From: Saccharum officinarum
Lineage: Eukaryota; Streptophyta; Magnoliopsida; Poales; Poaceae
Direction: 5' to 3'
Assembly (NCBI GenBank): GCA_020631735.1
Contig: CM036225.1
Span: 64,468,662-64,532,661, forward strand
Length of the DNA: 64,000 nucleotides
Notes under the pieces: model-generated
Told to the model about the DNA's origin: nothing
The model's input: the letters and a program-made list of their open reading frames with translations, nothing else
Database searches by the model: none
In this document: positions 1-9,975 of the stretch, one piece after another
Position numbering within the stretch: position 1 is the stretch's first letter
How the letters are laid out: each line of letters begins with the position of its first letter
Made by a program: the position numbers and the translations under genes

Positions 1-2490
1 GTATGTAGGCAATGAAAAAATAAAATACACTCACGGCGAGCAACAAATCACTATGTTTATTAGACGACAAATCTACTGTTATGGCATGTGAGTATGTAGG
101 CAAAGCTTTTTCGTCAGTTTATCTTTTTTAGCAGAGATGAAATCACAATCGTAGCAATACATCATATAGAGAATGAATACTTCTTGTTTACCTCTCATCG
201 CTTGATAACCTGTTTTGAGATCTCCACATTTCCCCGTGCATGAGGCCCTTATCGGTCCATCTTCATGACCATCGTGGATCAAGTCTGAGAGCTAGATATA
301 TAAGAGAGAGCACGTGGCATTGTCTGTAGAATGAAGTTTCAATTAGACCATTATAAAATTTTACCAACTATTTCAGGTTCAGGAAAGCATAGTAATGTAC
401 AGATCTTTCAAATTCACAGAAATCTGTCTAGAACTTATAGTTCAGAGAAACTGTGAACTCAAGCGTAGGAAACACAAAAGAGACATTAGTTAGGAATCGA
501 AATAGGACATGTGCCCTCTAGAACTCAGTGTAGTATGATGTTTACCGTTGGAATAATTACTTATGGTTGCAGGTATGTAGGATGATAAATTCGTATGGCC
601 TCTACATTTGAAAGGAATCAGTACTACTTTCAATAGCTACGACGTTAGGAGGCAGTGGGCTGCGGTCTCTGTTGGGCTTCTTTGACATGGATGCAAGGAT
701 GATCAGAACTTGCAGCTATGGTCAGATTCCCAGCTATATTCATCGTTGTCCGAGATGTGCAGCGATGAATTTGTGCCAATGTCTGGAGACACATGAACAT
801 GTTCTATGAACTTGGGTTTAAGGATGATGTGTTTGTATGACTGTAAAGAAGCAGGAAGAAGTGTATTTATCTTGATTCACTGTGTATATCTCAAATACTG
901 AAACATGGTTTTAACAAAAGTCTTTCTGTCTTTTTTTCTTTTTTTGTACAAATAATAAAAGTTTTGTGGGAAAAAAGGCAGCAGGGTACATATTTAAACG
1001 TTTTATGCTACGACAATATGCACAACTAAAGAGAATTAGGTAAGCATCTAATGACTACCATAATTTAGTAACAATGGAAGTGAACTAATATTTTTCACTT
1101 AAAAGGTAGACTTATCCAGTAGATTAAAACCAGATAGGTTGCTTATGAAATACTACAGTTAAAAGAAGACGATGCCTATTAGTGAACGGACATACTCAAG
1201 ATACATGGTCAATTTTGTAAGAAGAAAACAAAAATATTTACCAGTGGAACATGAAATTTAGAACCGAAACACAATAAATGATGGATCATAGCAGCTATAT
1301 GGGCGAACGATCGTAGAAGATGGCTGAGGTTAGCAACAAACCTTAAATATATTTCTAGCAGTTGAATGAACTCTACAAACAAAGCTCATTTTGGCTTCTT
1401 TATCTGTTATGTCCACAGAATAAAAGTGAGCTGACTGATTGTGTACCTACCAACATGTGTATAAACACCAATTTTTTATTAACCTAAGCCGTTTTGTCTT
1501 CTCAAGATTTACACTTTGGATTGGAAATGGTAGCTTGGAAAACGAAAATAGGTTCCTAAATTTAAGAAACAAACTGGACGTGACAACACATTGTCGCTTG
1601 TTTTTTTTTTTTGAGTTCACACTCTGCATCAAATGTGAGCAAGTAGAGTTCGGCTTTAAATGGAAATGAGGAACACATTTATGGATCCCATCTGTAACAA
1701 AAGGGGAAGACAATTGATAAATCCTTTGTCTATAAATCATTAAAAAAATGTATCATATTTAGTTCATTTTGTACAGTGTGTTTATTGGCAGTCATTTTGT
1801 CAGATGCAAAATTTACCTTAGCCCGTTGCGACGTGTTTGGATGATTACACTTTGCCATAACTGCAGATCGAACCTTGAATAAGTGTACCTCTGAAAATAA
1901 AGCAAAAGCGTAAGCACTATGGGTAAGATAGAACTGAACTGTTCCAATAACAAATCAAGATACTTAATTGGACTAAGATATATGTGCATATTTGAACCTT
2001 AAAAAGTAACATATTTATCAAGACATGTTGTGTATGCATCAGAGTGGAACAAAAGTTATGGAGCAGATGAACGAAACAAAATCGAAAAGTCATATCTCAC
2101 ATAACTTCAATCAGCAAGTGCTTCGCCTTAAGGTAGCCCAAATGGATGAGCGCAGTTCACTTGGGAGATTAGGTACATAAGATGAGCGCAGTTCAAAAAA
2201 TATATATCTCTATGAATATGGGGTAGAAAACATCAAGTAACAAACCTGAGGTGTAAGTATCAGATATTGTAAACCATACTACCAGTAGGCAAACGAAATT
2301 CTAATCCAGTTGCATCCTATACCAACTCTCTCTTAGATAGTAGTAGAGTATATAGTAGTACAAGAACAATATGAATTCAAGGAAAAAGAATTAGGGTCAT
2401 ATAATAAATTGAATCCAGAATTAAGAACAGGGGAGCATCATCCTGCAAACCTAACTCTGTAAAGAGTAAATCCAGCAAAATTTAGAGCAG
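1..2490. other. AT-rich intergenic DNA, no gene recognised
   Basis: No open frame here resembles a known protein. A 67-codon open frame on the minus strand (79-282) has no motif I can place. A 12-base word, gtatgtaggcaa, occurs at 1 and again near 92. An AATAATAAAA-like polyadenylation context near 948 follows a T-rich stretch and could be the 3' end of a plus-strand transcript, but no coding exon leads into it. The stretch may hold introns of a transcript starting in the GC island to its right; I cannot show splice-linked exons. Confidence 0.5.
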
Positions 2491-2492
2491 CG

Positions 2493-3266
2493 TTACCATG
2501 GATGGCTCACAGGCACACCCCAAATCGAAGTTGCTAAAAAAAATGCAAGCAGCGGCATCGAATCTGGGCACCCAGGTTCGTAGAACCCTTGCGCTAGGGC
2601 TGCCCGCGTCCGTCCTATCGCGGTGGGGCTTGCCGGCGCAGGGGCGACAGTGCGGTGCGACGCCGGCGTGGCCCGTGTGCCGCGCTGGGGCGTGATCAGG
2701 TTGCCTCCGTCGCTGCCGCCGCCGCCCGCGTAGAACCCTAGGTGGGCATCATGGCCGCGCCGGGTGGCAGCTACCCAGGCCGATGTGTCCCCCAGGACGG
2801 CCGCCGCGGGGGCCGACGCGTGGCGCCGCCGCGACCCGGTGCACTGACGCAGCACCCCAGCGGGGGCCGCTGTCGCCCCGCCATTGCGGCGCGAGGAGGG
2901 AGGAGCGTGGAGGAGGAGGAGGAGGGTGGCCGCCGCCGCGCCGAGGGCCGGCTACCGACGAGATCGGCTGGGAGAGGGAGGGAGAGAGGAAGGGACGACG
3001 GGGCGGAAGCGACGGAGGCGCGGGTCGCGGGAGGAAGGGGCGCGGTCTCGGGAGAGACCGAGAGAGGGAGACGGTGTTTTTTTCTGCGATCTAGGATGAG
3101 GAGAGGGAGAGAAGCGATGGGTGGAGTGAATACGGAGCGTTGATCGCAGAATCTGACGGCTCAACGAATTCCGGGTGACGTGTCCAGGCTGGCTGCGCGG
3201 GGAGGCCCCGCGGTTTATCAGGGTTAAATTAAATTTCGAGCCATCCCAAGTGGCCACACCCTTCAT
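2493..3266 (-). promoter_or_regulatory. GC-rich, CpG-island-like segment, possible 5' exon or promoter
   Basis: Base composition jumps from AT-rich to very GC-rich between about 2560 and 3060, with dense CG dinucleotides and long purine-rich GAGGAGG/GAGAGGGAG tracts. On the minus strand these tracts become the CT-rich leader typical of grass 5'UTRs. Several overlapping open frames exist on both strands, but all are low-complexity (Arg/Gly/Pro/Ala) and none matches a family I know. I read it as the promoter and first exon of an unidentified minus-strand transcript running toward position 1, or as a relic. No protein is called. Confidence 0.35.
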
Positions 3267-3708
3267 GCAAGCATTGTTGCTGTCCTTTGCTTGGGTGCAA
3301 CTATGCTCAATCCACTAGAAACTATCGACTAGAGGTGAAATCCACCAACACATGTAGCATAGTACCTTCCTCTTTTCAGCGCCACAACAAATTCTACGAC
3401 GATGACATGCTTTTGTGAAATTGTTGGTTTGGGAGACTGAAATGACATGTATGCATCTAGAATCGAAAGGAGCAGAAATTTGCTATGTGAATCTTAAAAG
3501 AAAAAACTTCAGTTGGACGACCAAGGGTACAAAGCAAATGTTGTTTATTTTTTCTTTGAAGTTGCAACGAAAGGTTACAAATTAAAGCAAACTTCACACT
3601 TCACTGGTGTGGTCTTGGTGCTCCAAACTTGGTATGGTAAAAGACTCCAAATTGAACGTGCCTCAGGCAGGTTCAGCAAACCGTGCCGGCTGAAATTGGA
3701 TCCGGAAC
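3267..3708. other. Intergenic / 3' flank of the ITPK locus, no gene seen
   Basis: AT-rich DNA with no coherent coding frame. It lies just downstream of the stop codon of the ITPK C-terminal segment (minus strand), so it probably contained that gene's 3'UTR. Confidence 0.5.
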
Positions 3709-5024
3709 CTAGCGATTTTTGGCCTGAACCAGCTGCCTCGGCTCCGCCCCCGACGGGATGACGCTGGTGGGCTCGGCCTCTGCCTTGCGTGCCTCATCAA
3801 TGCCTAGGCCAGCGCCCGGGCCAGGCCGCTCATCACGAACAGGTCTGCTGCGAAGCATCTCCAAGAAGAATTCAGTGAGGACCGGCTCAAAACCGGGCAT
3901 TTTGGAGTATCCCGGGCATAGTCACGTAAAACGGGTTCACCACCTTCGACCCTCGACCCAGGTTCGTCGACTCCGACCCGGGTTCACGGGTTCATTTTCG
4001 ACCCGAAGTGTAAAAATCTCTCGCAAGTAGCGTACCACATACCGCAACCCCGTACCTCGACCCCATCGACCCAGAAACTTTGTGACTATGATCCCGGGCA
4101 GTAGTTGATGTCGAGGACGAGGTACTTGGCGTCGCCTTGAGCGTCCCTCGTCCTGATGAGGTCGAAGTTGATGAGGTGCAAGCCTACTGCCCGCCGGAGC
4201 TCGCGGGCGACCTTGTCGACGAACTCCTGTGGTGGTGGCACCTTGGCGCTCTCGTCGCCGACAGCGGTAGTGGGCGCGAGGAGGGAGATGTTGGCGAAGG
4301 GGACCGTGGCGTCGGCGGCGAGGTCCTGGAGGCGCTCGTGTGGCAAGTCCGGCAGGCTGCTCCGCGTCACGCACGTGGCGTGGTCGCCCACCACGTACAC
4401 CTTGAAGAGCACGCCGCCGTGGTTGACGAACTCCTGCAGCACGAGCGGCGCGCGGAGGCCGCGCAGGCCCTCGCTGCGGTACACGAGGCAGAGGTTGTGG
4501 GACGCGGCGCTGCCGTCCACCTCCACAGGCTTGGCGATGAGCGGGAACCGTAGGTCGCCGAGGACGGCGTCGTCGTCGGCCAGTTGCAGCAGGGCCCCGG
4601 CGTCGTGGACGATGACCTGCCTGGGGACGGCCACGGACTCGAGCCCGGACACGACGTCGAGCATGGTGAAGCGGTCCAGGATGCGCTCGATGGCGACGGG
4701 CGGGTCGATGATGGGGACGTCAGGGTGGAGCGCCGAGAACGCCTCCAGCTGCGCGCGCCACGGCTGGCCGTAGAGCTTGTGGACGACTAGGTCGAAGGGG
4801 CCCTGCTCCACGAGCGGCCTGGACGCGTTCACGGCCAGGAGACGGATGCCGTGCTGCGCTGCCAGGTCGATGAACGACGGCTGAACGAAGGTGTCGTGCT
4901 TGTTGGGCAGCATCGCGTAGCCAATGGTGTAGACGGCGGGAGGCCGCAACGACGAGCTGCCGCCGGACCCTCCTCCTCCTGCAGCTGCTGGTGGTGGGGA
5001 GGAGGACAGGGACTGCTCCGCCAT
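3709..5024 (-). pseudogene. Inositol-tetrakisphosphate 1-kinase (ITPK) gene, interrupted by a MITE
   Basis: Intronless reading frame for an ATP-grasp inositol phosphate kinase. This family phosphorylates inositol tris- and tetrakisphosphates on the way to phytic acid in the cytosol. Family blocks in the first 312 residues: [13 protein letters not shown] at 38-50, a DPP motif at 107-109, the nucleotide-binding strand [18 protein letters not shown] at 160-177, [19 protein letters not shown] at 196-214, and the metal-binding DINYCPG at 305-311 (usually DINYFPG). The frame then hits TAG inside an inserted 174-bp element. Beyond it (3908-3709) the same frame resumes with MPGFE and LTEFFLEML, the expected C-terminus, to a stop at 3709. 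Removing the element plus one 8-bp duplication keeps the frame (about 377 codons). As it stands the locus makes a protein cut right after the metal-binding loop. Family identity is sure; loss of function is likely but not proven. Confidence 0.9.
3917..4090. mobile_element. 174-bp hAT-type MITE inside ITPK
   Basis: Both ends carry a perfect 9-bp terminal inverted repeat, CATAGTCAC at 3917-3925 and GTGACTATG at 4082-4090. The element is flanked by a perfect 8-bp target site duplication, ATCCCGGG, at 3909-3916 and 4091-4098. An 8-bp duplication with short inverted repeats and no coding capacity is the signature of a non-autonomous hAT element. The interior is rich in GACCC/GGGTC words. The left inverted repeat, read on the gene strand, creates the in-frame TAG that ends the ITPK frame. 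Confidence 0.9.
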
Positions 5025-5375
5025 CGGCTCTCTCGCTCTATGTTTTGCTTCAACTCACTGTTTGTGTCGTGTCCTAGTGCAAAACACACAGTGGATGGTA
5101 TGCCTTTTGCAATTCGTAGCCGTATGTGGCACTAGGGCCAGGGGTACCTTAAATAAGTAGCAATTTTACCAAGAAAAGGTAGACGTATACGTAGATGACA
5201 ACTGGAAGCATGGAGCGTGTGGTCGGCGCGCTGCTCGCTCGAATCAGATGCGAAGGTGTGTGGTCTCATCTTTTTCGTTTCAAAATAGGAAATAACTAAA
5301 GAAGTATGCTTTGCCGACCTATCTGTATATATTTTATTTCCCCTTGCCATTCCAATTTGTGTTCAAATGTTATAA
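5025..5375. other. 5' flank of the ITPK gene
   Basis: Upstream region of the minus-strand ITPK start codon (5024). It holds a purine-rich GAGAGAGCC leader just before the ATG. I see no convincing TATA box and no other gene. Confidence 0.4.
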
Positions 5376-5412
5376 AATACTAGTAGCCATGCATGTGCGT
5401 TCCGCATGTGTC
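5376..5412 (-). mobile_element. Possible Helitron 3' terminus (degenerate)
   Basis: On the minus strand the sequence reads as an imperfect GC-containing hairpin (ACATGCG / CGCACATG) followed about ten bases later by CTAG and then T. Helitron 3' ends have this layout: a short hairpin, then CTRR, with insertion between A and T. The match is imperfect and no other end was found. Confidence 0.35.
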
Positions 5413-7100
5413 TATGGTAAGACATACTTCATCATCTAAAATTATGATGAAATTTTCCTCTTATGACACTAGACCAAACATTATATATAGTTGACATGCA
5501 CATGTGATGCGTACGTATTTATAGTTTTTTCCCTCCTTAATAGATGAATAACCATTGAAAGATAATTCCTATATTTGTATAAAAAAGTTAATGATCCATA
5601 CACATAGCCTAGCAAATTAATTTGTCAATGATCACCAATCCCTCCTGTATGCAGCTATTATGGTAGGCCTAGTAGTTACATAAACAAATTGATTTTCTTT
5701 TTTGAGTTGTGACAATACTTCTCCCTAAATTATTGGCAGCATTGTTGTCATACCAACTTAAATTAAAAATTTTCCATTGTTTGTTCGCACCAAAATTGAA
5801 GGGAACTGCAAATGTAAAAAGTAAAGTAGCTTACAGTGTCTCCCTAGCATTAAAGCAAATGAGCTCCAGAACCTCTATCTGGTTTCCCCACGAGGTCCTC
5901 TCTGATGTTGGGCATACCACGTAAGGGACCATAATTCTTGTCCTCTCCATGAGCCTTTATCAAATGACACAAGCAATCAAACTTAGGTTCCTATACATAG
6001 TTGAGAAGCTAAAATGACAACAGTACAACACAAACGCATGCCGCTGCAAGTTATAAATTTTCCACAGAATTCTCAAAGATACAAGCAAGTAGCAACTTGC
6101 TGTCTTATGCGAATAGCTAACAGAATAACCAGAGATTATAGGAAGCCTAAAAATTTGTTGTTGCAATCTCAGAAAAGTGCTGCACAACAATTATGAAAGA
6201 ACAGTCTCAAACTGTATCATCGTGGTTGTGAAACCTTGGGCTGCCAAAATGGCTGTGACAAGTTGGGACATGAGACTGCACGCGATCCAATAAAGTACCT
6301 GAAGGCGAGAGATGACCGCGCCAGCATTGGAAAAGTAGGAAAGGAGTCGAGTGTTAGGTCATCCCACTGGTCCATCTCCTCCTCTGCCTTCCTCTCATGC
6401 TGCTGCACCTTCCGCACCACTGCTTCCAAACATCGTCAGCTGGGGCCTTGGGGCACCGAGGTGACAAACTGATATCCAAGAATTTTGGACCCTAGTGCAA
6501 ACTACAAAATGAGGCCTAGATATTTTAGGAAAATACGAACAGTTAATGTGCATTTGGATTTCACATTATAAGAGACATAAACTTTTTTTTAAAAAAAAAT
6601 AAGAATTAGGCATTCATGCTAAAGAAGTAATTGGTGAATCTTACCCATATCTTCTTAACTTCTAGTAAAAAGCATTATTCTTCTTATACTCTTTGAAATA
6701 AAATCTTCAATTATATCTTTATATTTTATTTTTTTGAAACATTGTTTTCTGAGGCTGAGTAAACCTTTGAGGTCATTGTTTCTTCTCGTACCTTTCATGA
6801 CAAGAATCATATTTTCTAACTCTAGAAGACATTAGAAGCAGAAAAAAATAATGAATCACAAACACAATAAAACTAATCACAACATATCTGCTGAGCGATA
6901 AAGAATTGAAGATGAAGTTTATAGTAACCAATAAAGGGAGAAAATTTGCTTATTATCTAACCCTGATACGAATTCAAGTCCAAGAGGCAAGAAGCCAAGA
7001 ATAATAGACTGGCCGGTCAACCAGTAGTGCAGTATTACAATAGATGATTTAACCATTTAACCATTTAGGTAAGGTAATTACAAAATATATTAAATACTAA
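5413..7100. other. Intergenic DNA, no firm gene
   Basis: AT-rich stretch without recognised protein or RNA gene. The only notable open frame is the 70-codon minus-strand one at 6217-6429, listed separately. The rest looks like old unannotated repeat or intergenic DNA. Confidence 0.45.
6217..6429 (-). other. Short open frame of unknown origin, possible exon remnant
   Basis: The 70-codon minus-strand frame starts with a charged, helix-like stretch (MEAVVRKVQQHERKAEEEMD) and has balanced composition, unlike the low-complexity shadows elsewhere. It is not linked to any neighbouring exon by obvious splice sites. I do not recognise it; it may be a captured or decayed exon. Confidence 0.2.
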
Positions 7101-7199
7101 TCAGGTTTAGTGCAAGTGCAAAACAGCAAAATGAATCGACTCCTACATGTCCATATATCTGATTACCTTCAAGAGACCACGAGTGCAAGTTTAGTCTTC

Positions 7200-7740
7200 A
7201 ACGTGCGTGCTGCATGCAGATGGCTGCCGAGAGCGACGACGCAGCTAGCAGCCAGTAGGCAGCCGCACAGTGCCACTGTTGGCCGGATCGCACACGCGAC
7301 GCCGGCACCAACGGCCAGCCCGATCACCTGTTGCCTCTAGGATGGATCCTGATTGCACATCGTAGGAGTTGCTCGGCCAGCCTACCGATTCGACTTCGTC
7401 GGTTTCTACTCGGCTGCTTGCGTCTGTTCTGGAGTTCCGTCTTCCATCTACGAACGAAGAACTTCGTGAGGAGTCCAAGAGGAGAGTCGTGGCCGAGGGC
7501 GTCCTCAACGTACGGCTTCAAGCGCGTTAGGAGTCGCAGCCAAGGGCGTCCTCGACGTGCGGCTTTGAGCGCCGCCGTCGCTATTCCGAGGACCAGGCCG
7601 CACAAGCATAGGTCGACAACGTGGAGGCTTCGAGCGCCGCCGCCGCGATTCCAAGGATCATCTAATTGTTGGGTATGCGTTTTTTTTTGGTGTGCGTGCG
7701 TGCCAAGGGTGTTGGCCACCGGTGGGGTGGGGTGTGCGGG
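7200..7740. other. GC-richer segment, no gene recognised
   Basis: Higher GC than the surroundings, with overlapping open frames on both strands (for example 7324-7845 minus and 7331-7804 plus). They share no known domain and mirror each other. A nearly repeated phrase (gagtc-c-aag-g-gag-cgtc, then GGGCGTCCTC-ACGT) suggests an internal duplication around 7470-7570. It could be a decayed first exon. Confidence 0.3.
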
Positions 7741-7744
7741 TAGG

Positions 7745-7961
7745 AAATTTGACAGTGAAAAAAAAAGCGAGGGGATTGTGGCCACAAGAGATAAACATGC
7801 ATAAACGTTTACTAGTTTTTTGGCTGGGTTCACTTGTCGGATCACGATGGAAATTTTTGATACGTTGGATATAATTTCAATGTAGGTCTAAGGGATAAAA
7901 ATTAAGATGGGTAGGAATATCGGGGTGAGTCTATTTTCAATTTCATCGCTCTTTTATAGTA
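7745..7961. repeat. Diverged direct repeat, copy 1
   Basis: This segment and 9785-9975 can be read in parallel on the same strand. Shared words include ACAAGAG-TAAACA, GGCTGGGT-C--TTG, GATCTAAGG-like text, AAG-TGGGTAGGA-TATC-GGGTGA and CTTTTATAGTA. They are two old copies of one repeat or duplicated segment. Copy 1 ends directly at a Helitron-like terminus. Confidence 0.6.
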
Positions 7962-8000
7962 CTAGTCAACATGCACGTGCGGCACGCACGTGCGTAGAAG
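7962..8000 (-). mobile_element. Probable Helitron 3' terminus
   Basis: Read on the minus strand: an 8-bp perfect stem (GCACGTGC, 5-base loop, GCACGTGC), then a short spacer and CTAG followed by T. This is the canonical Helitron 3' end (hairpin plus CTRR). The base on the plus strand before CTAG is A, and the parallel repeat copy at 9785-9975 reads A then T at the same point, as expected for an uninterrupted AT target. The 5' end (TC on the minus strand, to the right) was not located. Confidence 0.5.
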
Positions 8001-8090
8001 ATATCGTGTTAATTTTCCATTTTTTAGCTTAAATTGTTATTATTTTATTATCCTTTTTTGTATTTTTTAATCTAACATTTTTTTGATAAC

Positions 8091-8469
8091 TTAGTCTTTG
8101 ACAAGATCCCAGCACCATCTTATTTACAAGATCCCAGCACCATCTTATTTACAGGTTATCTTCAGAGGGACATACTGGATCAGGTTCTGGTCCCTACTAC
8201 AGAAGGAGGAGGATGGCCAAACGATGAAGATGGGTTGTAGGAAGATTGAGATCACCGCGTTGGAGGTGTTTGCAAGAAACGGTTGGAGATTCAGCAATAG
8301 AATTACATGTTAAATGTTGCTTTTAGAACTTTTACCTTCTTCCGCTTTGCCTCAGAACTTTGTTTTTGAGATTGCGTGGACCTTTGTTCTGGTGTTTGTA
8401 ATAACGAACAGCTATATGCATTAGTCGATGCAGAAGCTGGGATATTAATTTATTCCCTTTTCTAAAAAA
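8091..8469 (+). mobile_element. 5'-truncated LINE (non-LTR retrotransposon)
   Basis: The segment is flanked by a perfect 17-bp target site duplication, aacatttttttgataac, at 8074-8090 and 8470-8486, and ends in an A-run. Its plus-strand frame (to about 8312) encodes WIRFWSLLQKEED and then GWRFSNRI, which resembles the C-terminal tail of plant L1 ORF2 proteins. Only the last few dozen codons and the 3'UTR are present, a normal outcome of incomplete reverse transcription. A 25-bp unit is repeated in tandem at its 5' end (8101-8125 and 8126-8150). Confidence 0.8.
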
Positions 8470-8559
8470 AACATTTTTTTGATAACGCAGATGGCATTTG
8501 GATAGTTATCCGGTAAGAGATATGGAAATGTGATGTGTTGCAAGCAGTTTTCGGGTGGG

Positions 8560-8837
8560 GTGACCCTGACCGGTCAGCCAAAATAGGCCTTAGCCGTACG
8601 GAACCTAAACTATTGATGAATCAGCCCAACATTTTCGGAGGCGGGTCAGTTATAAGGCCCACCTCAGTTAATAGATTTTAAGAGTAGTCGTCTCCGTAAA
8701 TCAATTTTACGAGGCGGATTCTTGTAATCGTCTCGGTTAATGAAAAATGACCGCCATTAACCGAGGCGGTTGAAATTTTTGCCCGCCTTGGAGGGTGTTT
8801 TCAAAAGGTCGTGGTAGATTTTTTTTTTATAGTAGTG
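8560..8837 (-). mobile_element. CACTA (En/Spm-like) transposon terminus remnant
   Basis: On the minus strand the right end begins CACTACTATAAAAAAAA, a typical CACTA terminal repeat (first base at 8837). Inward lie short subterminal repeats built on CCGCCTCGGTTAA and its reverse complement (around 8640-8790), a known feature of grass CACTA elements. The opposite end and any transposase are not visible, so this is a fragment. Confidence 0.6.
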
Positions 8838-9784
8838 TGGTCAGATGGTTCGCTACCGCTGGGAGTATGTAACGAGAAGTGCCGTCATAGATCAGCCTTA
8901 TTCAGGTGACCATATGATGACGCTTGACCAAACAGAGATCCTGATAGCTGCGGTGTAGATGGATAGCACTGCCGCCGATCGGACGCCACGGCGCTGTGGC
9001 AAGAAAAAAAAATATGTGAGTTCAGTTGAGAAAGTATCACATAGATTGGGATTAAAATATCAAAAACATAATAAAGAAAATTACTTATTACGAAGGAGGA
9101 TACGTACCTATGTATACATGCGCATGTCACACCGCAGGTGGAGGCCACAACAGTGCGAGCGCCTCCGTTCTTGCACATGTTGCTTGGACTGGATCGGAAG
9201 GACGAGATCTGCAATTGTTCTACCCTAATTTGTGTTAATTCCGCAGCCGTAAATTGGAAATAATCAGTTTTCAAAAAACAAGAATCGATCTGTGCAGATA
9301 TTACGATTTAGGAGCCTGCAAATTACCACTAAACCTGTTGATTCATGGAAGCACTGTAGCCGCGTGACAATTCCTCAGGTCGGCCGATGATGCTCCCAGT
9401 AAAAGACTAAGAGTATTTGATGATTTGATTTAAGTTGTAGTGTGATAGCAACGAGATCATGGAATCAACCACCTCCGAATCTGCAAGGTGCAAGGACATT
9501 AGATTGGAATAAACAAATCGATCACTACAGTAAAGTTTTTGACTCTGTCGACCATACCTGGATACCATCGACGGGATGCTCCTAATCAGGATTAAATGTC
9601 ACGATATCCCAACTGAGCGCTACACACCGCCCAATGAAGCCAGCGAATTGAAAACCGTCGCCGCCACCGAATACCCTGAACACCGTAACTTTCTTATATA
9701 CTGTAGGTTGGATTAGCATATCAAGTCGAGGCAGGGATCACAGGTGGGTACGTCGGGCGGGTAGGCACGACGATGGTGAGAAAA
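8838..9784. other. Intergenic DNA, no gene seen
   Basis: Mixed-composition DNA without a recognisable gene. An 89-codon plus frame (8959-9228) and a 129-codon minus frame (8885-9274) overlap each other and show no domain. Confidence 0.45.
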
Positions 9785-9975
9785 AAATCCAACGCAAGGG
9801 GCTGACAAGAGGTAAACACGCGTAAACAATTAGAAGTTTTCCGGCTGGGTCCGTTTGCCATATTACGATGGGAGACTACATGCATTGGATCTAAGATCTA
9901 AGGGACAAGATTTAAGGTGGGTAGGAGTATCAGGGTGAAAGACTATTTTTAATTTCTTCATTCTTTTATAGTATC
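9785..9975. repeat. Diverged direct repeat, copy 2
   Basis: Second copy of the segment at 7745-7961, same orientation. It runs on past CTTTTATAGTAT into a GATA/(AT)n microsatellite at about 9977-10002, whereas copy 1 is cut at that point by the Helitron-like end. Confidence 0.6.

Noticed and set aside
2742..3143. Plus-strand 133-codon open frame in the GC island
   Set aside because: Arg/Gly/Glu low complexity made of GAG/GGA tracts, overlapped by equally long frames on the other strand; no domain.
3917..4090. Reading the ITPK interruption as an intron
   Set aside because: No GT donor/AG acceptor at the borders on the gene strand; instead perfect inverted repeats and an 8-bp duplication mark an insertion.
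4137..4773. Long plus-strand frames (138 and 205 codons) opposite the ITPK gene
   Set aside because: They are antisense shadows of the GC-rich ITPK coding strand; the minus strand carries all family motifs.
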